From: JADGQM01 sp964441945
Lineage (GTDB): Bacteria; Desulfobacterota; Syntrophobacteria; Syntrophobacterales; Syntrophobacteraceae
NCBI GenBank assembly: GCA_964441945.1
Contig: CAYTWB010000103.1
Location: 1 to 11,147 of the forward strand
DNA length: 11,147 nt
Direction of reading: 5' to 3'
Position numbers and translations under genes: made by a program. The notes beneath the pieces are model-generated. The model made no database searches. It had not been told where the DNA came from and saw nothing but the letters and a program-made list of their open reading frames with translations. Shown here piece after piece: positions 6,439 to 11,147 of this stretch (position 1 is its first letter; the number at the start of each line of letters is the position of its first letter).

Positions 6439-7773
6439 TCAGCGTCCGCTCACCCGTGGCGACCAGTCAGGAAGCTCCTGTCCTCCACCGCTACGGGTAA
6501 GACGCCGAACACCGGTCCCATTGGTCTGCAAAACCCAGATCGCTGGACTACCCTCCCGGGTTGAGCTGAAAGCCAGCATACGGCCATCCGGAGACCACGT
6601 TGGGTCCTCATTGTTCCCCTCACCGTGAGTGAGTTGACGCACATCACTCCCGTCCGGCCGAATGACGGCAATGTTGTGTCGCCCTCCAGCCAGGCTGCTA
6701 TAGGCTATCCAATCCCCTTTCGGGCTCCAGGAGGGGGCCGTATTGTAGTTCCCACTATAGGTAATGCGCCGTTTTTTCCCGCTGGAGATGTCAAGAATGT
6801 AGATCTGTGGATTCCCGGTTTCGTCTGATACATAGGCCAGTTCTCTTCCGTTCGGGGACCATCCCGGCGAAACATTGATGGAAAAACCCTGGACCAGCTT
6901 CTGAATGACCTCACCCGACGACGATATCATATAAATGTTCGGATTCCCGTCCTTGGACAGCGTAACCGCCAGTTCGCTGCTGCCGGGCCTCCAGGCCGGA
7001 GCGATATTCAGGCCCGGATATCCGCAGACGAGACGGTGAGTCCCATCCATTAGATTGGCGGAATAAACCTTGGTGCCCCCATCCTTATAGCTGACATACG
7101 CCAGTTGTGTGCCGGTTGAGCTCCATGCCGGCGAGAGGTTCAGGTTGTTGTCATGCGTGACCTGGATTGGATTGCTGCCGTCGAAATCCACAACAAAGAT
7201 CTCTTTCCCTTTACCCATAGACTGTACATAGGCAATCTTGGTATCGAACACGCCCCTTTCCCCGGTCAGAGCAAAGAGGATCTCATCCGCAAAACGATGA
7301 ACCATCAACCGCCAGTTTCGGGTATCCCCTTCATACACTTTTCCAAGGACCATGCGAGAGCCCACAACATCAAAAAGCCGCCCCTCGATCCTGATTTTGG
7401 AGCCCTGGACCTGGTAGGCTCCTCTGGCCAGGAAATCCGCGCCCAGCTTACGCCAATCCGGAAACTTGATCTCTGAAGCGTTCAACCCGACGGCCTGAGG
7501 ATCTTCCAGAAAACCCTTGGGATCCAGGGAGCGAAAAACCCCCGAATAATCAAGGTCCTTTGCCAGTGTTTCCCCCATATCACGAGCCAGTTGACCCTGA
7601 TCCGTGGTCTGTCGTTTGAAATCAGGAATGGCGATGGGTATCCGCTCAAAGCTCGGTTGTGTGATATCGATGTAAACACGCTCTGCCCAGGCAACCCCAC
7701 CCCAGCCGGCAGAAAAGGCAAGAGCGAAAAGGAGGAAACTCCACCCGATGACCAACTGTTTCTTCGACAGCAT
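6439..7773 (-). CDS. tolB: TolB, periplasmic beta-propeller of the Tol-Pal system
   Basis: Periplasmic protein that cycles between Pal and TolA. The start at ATG 7773 gives 444 aa (E. coli: 430) and a signal peptide with a KK N-region and cleavage after AWA (residue 30). A GTG at 7809 overlaps the tolA stop by 4 nt (GTGA) and would add 12 residues; AAGGGG lies 11 nt before the ATG. The N-terminal domain (about 31-180) has the TolB opening with YIDITQPSFERIPIAIPDF and a typical AxxxGADFLARGxY segment. Residues 195-440 hold six propeller repeats of the form .P.WSP.G..LAY.S, at WSS, WRP, WSP, WSP, WSP and WSP; the last ends the chain. All blades look intact. Confidence 0.97.
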   Translation of the reverse strand: MLSKKQLVIGWSFLLFALAFSAGWGGVAWAERVYIDITQPSFERIPIAIPDFKRQTTDQGQLARDMGETLAKDLDYSGVFRSLDPKGFLEDPQAVGLNASEIKFPDWRKLGADFLARGAYQVQGSKIRIEGRLFDVVGSRMVLGKVYEGDTRNWRLMVHRFADEILFALTGERGVFDTKIAYVQSMGKGKEIFVVDFDGSNPIQVTHDNNLNLSPAWSSTGTQLAYVSYKDGGTKVYSANLMDGTHRLVCGYPGLNIAPAWRPGSSELAVTLSKDGNPNIYMISSSGEVIQKLVQGFSINVSPGWSPNGRELAYVSDETGNPQIYILDISSGKKRRITYSGNYNTAPSWSPKGDWIAYSSLAGGRHNIAVIRPDGSDVRQLTHGEGNNEDPTWSPDGRMLAFSSTREGSPAIWVLQTNGTGVRRLTRSGGGQELPDWSPRVSGR

Positions 7774-7805
7774 CTTCTTGCAGACCCCTTCGAATAGAAT
7801 CACAA

Positions 7806-8801
7806 TCACGACAAGTCTTCAGGGCGAAAACGGAGCCCTATCTCCTCTTGAGGAGGACTATAAATAGCAGGAAAAGGCGGAAGCGGCTCAGCTTTTCGCA
7901 CCGCTCGCCTGGCTGATTCATCGTAGACCTCATTTCCGGAGCTTTTTTCCACCCGCAGATCCAACACTTTCCCATCGCGCCTGACCACGACAACCAGGAC
8001 CGTCTCCAGGTGCTGAGACTTGAGAAACTCAGGAAGGGCCCACTGCCTGCGAATGGCATTCCAGATTTCCGTATAGTACAGCCTGCGAGCCAGGCCAACC
8101 TGGGCCCCGTCGGTATTGCCAGGCGGCCCTCCCTGCTGAGCGCCCTGTTGCCCCCCTTGTTGACCGCCGCCCTTTTCATCGCCCCTGGCACTGCCCTGGC
8201 GGGCCCCCGTGGCAGCCTTCTCACCCTTCTGGGCGCTTCCAGAGCCATCCTGCACGTTCACATTCTTTTGTGCAGTGCCTGATGCTGCCGAGACGGTCTT
8301 CTCGCTTCCCTCTTTGGAGCTCGAAGCAGCCGGAGGCCTTTCCGGTGTTTTAGGCTTATTGATCATTTTTTCCAGATTCTTTTCGACGGCAGCGGCACTC
8401 TGCGTATTGGTCGAAAATTTTGGAGCTTCAGACGCATCCATCTTCTTGATTACTGTGTCGGTCTTCGCCAGCACATCATCCACCTGCAACCGTTTGACGG
8501 GGACAAGAGGACCGGTCCTGGCACGACCGGAGGAAGACGGCTTCGGGCTATCCTCACCTTTCGCTGCACCAGGACCCTGGACTGATGTCCCTTTGGGCGG
8601 AGCATCCTTCCCCAGACCAATGTCCTGCATGGTGACCAGGTTCACCGTCCAGAAGGGGTTTTCAACCGTCTTCTTAGAAATCGTGAAAGGACCGATAAGC
8701 GCAAGGCAGAGAATGAGGGCATGCACGAGCACCGATCCCCCAAGCCCGGTCAACATATCCTCTCTGGATAGCCTGCGGGGTGATAAGCTCAAAGAGTCCA
8801 A
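7806..8801 (-). CDS. tolA: TolA/TonB-type energy transducer of the Tol-Pal system
   Basis: A 331-aa protein spanning the periplasm to carry TolQR motor force to TolB-Pal. The start is TTG 8801, supported by AAGGGG 8 nt upstream; an in-frame ATG at 8756 has GAGAGG too close to it. One inner-membrane helix lies at about 18-40 and carries the S-x-x-x-H motif (S23, H27) that TonB and TolA use to contact the motor. Residues 60-230 are low-complexity, first Ser/Pro/Lys-rich and then Gly/Gln-rich (about 211-228), in place of the long Ala/Lys helix of E. coli TolA (421 aa). Residues 235-328 are a TonB_C domain with YYTEIWNAIRRQWALP and DGKVLDLRVEKSSGNEVYDESA. By sequence alone it could be called TonB, but its position between tolR and tolB makes TolA the likely role. 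Confidence 0.88.
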   Translation of the reverse strand: MDSLSLSPRRLSREDMLTGLGGSVLVHALILCLALIGPFTISKKTVENPFWTVNLVTMQDIGLGKDAPPKGTSVQGPGAAKGEDSPKPSSSGRARTGPLVPVKRLQVDDVLAKTDTVIKKMDASEAPKFSTNTQSAAAVEKNLEKMINKPKTPERPPAASSSKEGSEKTVSAASGTAQKNVNVQDGSGSAQKGEKAATGARQGSARGDEKGGGQQGGQQGAQQGGPPGNTDGAQVGLARRLYYTEIWNAIRRQWALPEFLKSQHLETVLVVVVRRDGKVLDLRVEKSSGNEVYDESARRAVRKAEPLPPFPAIYSPPQEEIGLRFRPEDLS

Positions 8802-8846
8802 TGGAACAACCCCTTATTCACTCGATGAAACAGACCCACGAAATAC

Positions 8847-9290
8847 CTACTGAGGTGGGGACTTTTGCGGATTTTTCACCGGTTCGGTCACCATACCGAT
8901 CTGGTCGATTCCAGCCTCGCGTATCAGCCCCATAACCTGAACCACAAACCCATAGGCTATCTTCTCATCTGCCCTCAAAAAGACCCCTTGGCGCCGGTTC
9001 TGATTCTGATAGATCGTCGACAACTTGGAACCCAAGGCATCCAGTTCAACGGGATACTCGTTGATGAAGATCTTTTGATCCTGATTGATCGTCACCATCA
9101 AGCGCTCATCCTCAGTGGGAATTGCCGGTGCTGAAGCCTGGGGAAGACTCACGTCAATACCCTGGGTCATCATCGGCGCAGTCACCATGAAAATGATCAG
9201 GAGCACAAGCATGACATCCACGAAAGGAGTCACATTGATCTCGGACACCATATTGCCATTCTGATTGTTTCCGCCTGTTTGCATCCCCAT
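8847..9290 (-). CDS. tolR: TolR, inner-membrane motor subunit (ExbD/TolR family)
   Basis: A 147-aa single-pass inner-membrane protein. ATG 9290 has GGAG 7 nt upstream; Met3 is a second possible start. A short cytoplasmic tail ends in SEINVTP, followed by one transmembrane helix (about 23-41) with D25 in the conserved TPFVDVMLVLLI context. This Asp is the proton-carrying residue of ExbD/TolR proteins (D23 in E. coli TolR). The periplasmic domain (45-147) shows the family pattern VTINQDQKIFINEYPV and VFLRADEKIAYGFVVQVMGLIREAGIDQIGMVTEP. Size is normal. It lies 136 nt after tolQ and 45 nt before tolA. Confidence 0.97.
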   Translation of the reverse strand: MGMQTGGNNQNGNMVSEINVTPFVDVMLVLLIIFMVTAPMMTQGIDVSLPQASAPAIPTEDERLMVTINQDQKIFINEYPVELDALGSKLSTIYQNQNRRQGVFLRADEKIAYGFVVQVMGLIREAGIDQIGMVTEPVKNPQKSPPQ

Positions 9291-9355
9291 TATTGATCTC
9301 CGACCCCATCAACCCGTTCTTGCCTCACATCCCGATTCGAAAAGAGCAGAAATAC

Positions 9356-9400
9356 TAACACCCAATGGTCTTCAAGTGGAGATCTCTCCTCAGGGTGTTG
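9356..9400 (-). promoter_or_regulatory. Stem-loop in the tolQ-tolR gap
   Basis: AACACCC (9357-9363) and GGGTGTT (9393-9399) are exact inverted repeats, extendable by one G-T pair. Inside, GGAG (9378-9381) and CTCC (9386-9389) form a second small hairpin with a 4-nt loop. There is no T-run, so it is not a typical terminator. In an otherwise tight operon this 136-nt gap may hold an RNA processing or stability element setting the TolQ:TolR ratio; that role is inference. Confidence 0.35.
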
Positions 9401-9426
9401 AAAGAAGGGATTTCCACAGTGACCCG

Positions 9427-10242
9427 CTAATCCTGGGCCGCCACCCGTTGCTGTTCGACCGGGTATTCATCCTGCCGGCCACGACGCATCAGATCGCGTT
9501 TGAGTATATTGAGATAATCCGAGGAGAAATGACTCATCTCATTCTCAATCACACGAATCCGGTTGGCAAAATGGTTATAGGCGACAACCGCAGGAATAGC
9601 CGCAGCGAGGCCCATTGCCGTAGCAACCAGGGCCTCCGAAATGCCGGGGGCGACTACTGCCAGGTTGGCCGCTCCCTTGAGACCGATATCCTGGAAGCTC
9701 GTCATGATACCCCAAACCGTGCCAAAGAGGCCAATGAAGGGGGCTGTGCTGCCCGTTGTGGCGAGAAGAGGCAGGAAGCGCTCAAACCGCTGACGCTCGG
9801 CCATCATTCCACCTTGTATTGCCCGATCAACGCTTTCCATCAGGACCTCGGGATTCACCTTCAGATCCTGAAGACTCTTGGTCTCCAGAGACTTGCTGAG
9901 GCGATTCAGCTCGAGATAGCCAACCCTGAAGAGCTGGGCCAGATGGCTGTCCTCCAGGACCTCGCTGTCCCTGTACAACGCGGCGTAGTTCTTGCGCTGT
10001 CGAAACAGGTCGATGAACTCGGCGGATTCCCGCTTTGCTCTTCTGATCAACCGTGCCTTCAGCAGAATCACGCACCAGCAGGCAATAGAGAGTACTACGA
10101 GAGCCACGAGCACGAATTTCACCATTGGGCCGGCGTGACCGACCATCTCCCATATGCCGTTTCCTCCCCGCTGATAGGGCGTGTTCATGGCTTCAGGAGC
10201 CGCAAAAACAGATGCCAACAGTAACGAGACATTGTATATCAT
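9427..10242 (-). CDS. tolQ: TolQ, inner-membrane motor subunit (ExbB/TolQ/MotA family)
   Basis: A 271-aa three-helix inner-membrane protein that with TolR forms the proton channel of the Tol motor. ATG 10242 is preceded by AGGGA at 9 nt, and this site overlaps the stop codon of the sirtuin gene. Helices are at about 41-62, 159-180 and 200-224. The diagnostic stretches are TTGSTAPFIGLFGTVWGIM in helix 2 and GISEALVATAMGLAAAIPAVV in helix 3, with the conserved polar Thr residues lining the channel. The N-terminus is about 30-35 residues longer than E. coli TolQ and includes a small hydrophobic patch, VSLLLASVFA. Met19 (10188) could be the true start but has no ribosome binding site. Confidence 0.97.
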   Translation of the reverse strand: MIYNVSLLLASVFAAPEAMNTPYQRGGNGIWEMVGHAGPMVKFVLVALVVLSIACWCVILLKARLIRRAKRESAEFIDLFRQRKNYAALYRDSEVLEDSHLAQLFRVGYLELNRLSKSLETKSLQDLKVNPEVLMESVDRAIQGGMMAERQRFERFLPLLATTGSTAPFIGLFGTVWGIMTSFQDIGLKGAANLAVVAPGISEALVATAMGLAAAIPAVVAYNHFANRIRVIENEMSHFSSDYLNILKRDLMRRGRQDEYPVEQQRVAAQD

Positions 10243-10254
10243 CGCTTTGAGTCC

Positions 10255-11001
10255 CTAAGAACGGTCTTTGTTATCCAGTGCGGCCACGATACCGGGCAGA
10301 GCGATGCCGGCAGGCTCGGCAATGAGATAATCCGTCAGGTGGTAGGACAATTCTGAATTCTCCGGATTGACTTCAAGGAGAAAGGCCCCATTCTGCTTGG
10401 CAATCCGAGGAAGATACGATGCCGGAGCCACTGATGCCGACGTTCCCACCACCAGCATGAAATCGCACTTCTCGGCCGCTGCGGTGGCCTGCTGATACGC
10501 ATCTCGTGGGATATGCTCCCCGAAGAATACGATATCAGGCCTCAAGGCCTTTCCACAGGAACAGACCGGCGGAAGCTTCTTGAGCGAAACGGTTTCGCGA
10601 GGATATCTCCGGCCGCAGGCATCGCAGCGCAAAAGGCGATTGTTCCCGTGAAATTCAATCACCTTCACACTGCCTGCACGCTGGTGCAGGCTATCCACAT
10701 TCTGGGTGATGACTGCCCTGATGATTCCCCTCTTCTCCAGTTCCGCCAACGCCAGGTGGGCGGAATTGGGAACGGCGCTCATGAGAATCTCATCAAGCTC
10801 CACCAACATCTTCCATACCTTTGCGGGATTGGATCGGAAAGACTCAATGTAACCAAACTCTCTCGGGTCGTATCTGGACCATAACCCTCCCGGACTGCGA
10901 AAGTCAGGGATACCACTCTCTACCGATATTCCCGCTCCCGTCAGAGCAATCCCATACTTGCATTGACACATCCTCTCGGCTATCTGCTGATAGTTATTCA
11001 T
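10255..11001 (-). CDS. Sir2-family NAD-dependent protein deacylase (sirtuin)
   Basis: A 248-aa cytoplasmic enzyme that removes acyl groups from protein lysines using NAD+, giving nicotinamide and O-acyl-ADP-ribose. NAD-binding motifs are GAGIS (22-26) with SGIPDFRS, TQNVDSLH (99-106) and GTSASV (186-191). The catalytic His is H118 in FHG. Zinc ligands are C126, C129, C147 and C149. The Tyr-x-x-Arg pair that gives class III enzymes (SIRT5, E. coli CobB) their desuccinylase activity is Leu66 and Leu69 here, which predicts a preference for acetyl or other uncharged groups. ATG 11001 is the first in-frame start after a TGA; GGTGAGGG directly precedes it and aligns with the 3' part of the Shine-Dalgarno consensus. 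The gene lies 12 nt upstream of tolQ and is probably the first gene of the same operon. Confidence 0.95.
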   Translation of the reverse strand: MNNYQQIAERMCQCKYGIALTGAGISVESGIPDFRSPGGLWSRYDPREFGYIESFRSNPAKVWKMLVELDEILMSAVPNSAHLALAELEKRGIIRAVITQNVDSLHQRAGSVKVIEFHGNNRLLRCDACGRRYPRETVSLKKLPPVCSCGKALRPDIVFFGEHIPRDAYQQATAAAEKCDFMLVVGTSASVAPASYLPRIAKQNGAFLLEVNPENSELSYHLTDYLIAEPAGIALPGIVAALDNKDRS

Positions 11002-11048
11002 CCCTCACCAAAAACTATTGAATTTCTAATGCCTTATATGAGCTAGGT

Positions 11049-11077
11049 ATCGTAAATCTCCAGGCTACAGTTGTCAA
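11049..11077 (-). promoter_or_regulatory. Sigma70-like promoter of the sirtuin-tol-pal operon
   Basis: On the minus strand, a perfect -35 TTGACA (11072-11077) is followed after exactly 17 nt by TACGAT (11049-11054), four of six matches to TATAAT. Transcription would start near 11042, leaving a leader of about 40 nt before the sirtuin ATG. No other promoter of this quality was seen inside the cluster, so it may drive all eight genes down to 2966. The rest of 11002-11147 shows no gene or clear operator. Confidence 0.6.
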
Positions 11078-11147
11078 GCACTTCATTATTCCCTCCCACG
11101 GTGAACCTGTTCTCAAATAGTTCATAATTTAAATCAAGACCTTGCAA

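Noticed and set aside
8100..8180. Imperfect short repeats that could suggest a tandem-repeat array
   Set aside because: They encode the Gly/Gln-rich linker of TolA in frame; the repetition is explained by protein composition, with no regular unit.
8209..8853. Plus-strand open frame of 214 codons opposite tolA
   Set aside because: Lies opposite the low-complexity linker of tolA, which easily leaves the complementary frame open; no family resemblance.
9265..10224. Long plus-strand open frame (319 codons) opposite tolQ and the tolQ-tolR gap
   Set aside because: It is antisense to a clear tolQ, has no recognisable domain or ribosome binding site, and its composition follows the complementary codons; a shadow frame.
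1..11147. CRISPR array, tRNA, rRNA, defence or toxin-antitoxin module
   Set aside because: No regularly spaced repeats, cloverleaf or matching proteins were seen on either strand.

Overview
The window looks like chromosomal DNA of a Gram-negative, double-membraned bacterium. The protein features point most to a Desulfobacterota / former deltaproteobacterial organism: a lipoprotein-type CpoB, a short Gly/Gln-rich TolA and a nuclease with a C-terminal Cys cluster. This assignment is inference from protein style and gene order; there is no rRNA or phylogenetic marker here. GC content looks moderate by eye.

Right and centre (about 11080 down to 2966, minus strand) is one long, co-directional, tightly packed cell-envelope cluster. 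It starts from a strong sigma70-like promoter (TTGACA-N17-TACGAT) in front of a Sir2-type NAD-dependent deacylase. After that come tolQ, tolR, a TolA/TonB-type transducer, tolB, pal, cpoB (ybgF) and a three-POTRA outer-membrane protein of the BamA/TamA family. TolQ-TolR form the proton-driven inner-membrane motor and TolA carries the force across the periplasm. TolB and Pal connect it to the outer membrane and peptidoglycan. CpoB is the periplasmic TPR partner, and the Omp85-family protein inserts or exports outer-membrane proteins. The set is complete and intact. The unusual points are the sirtuin at its head and the TamA-like gene at its tail.

Left part: a Bax inhibitor-1 (YccA/YbhL-type) seven-helix membrane protein (2236-2934, plus strand) converges on the end of the envelope cluster, with a good promoter just upstream. 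A class I SAM-dependent methyltransferase (1182-1826, minus strand) is divergent from it across a gene-free spacer of about 400 bp. That spacer contains a terminator-like hairpin, an inverted repeat and a perfect -10 hexamer. A secreted Staphylococcal-nuclease-like protein with a C-terminal Cys/His cluster (411-1103, plus strand) converges on the methyltransferase. The leftmost ~400 bp hold no convincing gene. They carry direct and inverted copies of GGTGGGTCATTTC-like sequence that resemble ends of IS21-type insertion sequences, probably a decayed element.

I see no new enzymatic system. The most interesting points are the sirtuin-Tol-Pal-TamA gene order, the non-class-III sirtuin pocket, the altered metal site of the nuclease, and possible RNA structures in the tolQ-tolR gap and in the 1827-2235 spacer.
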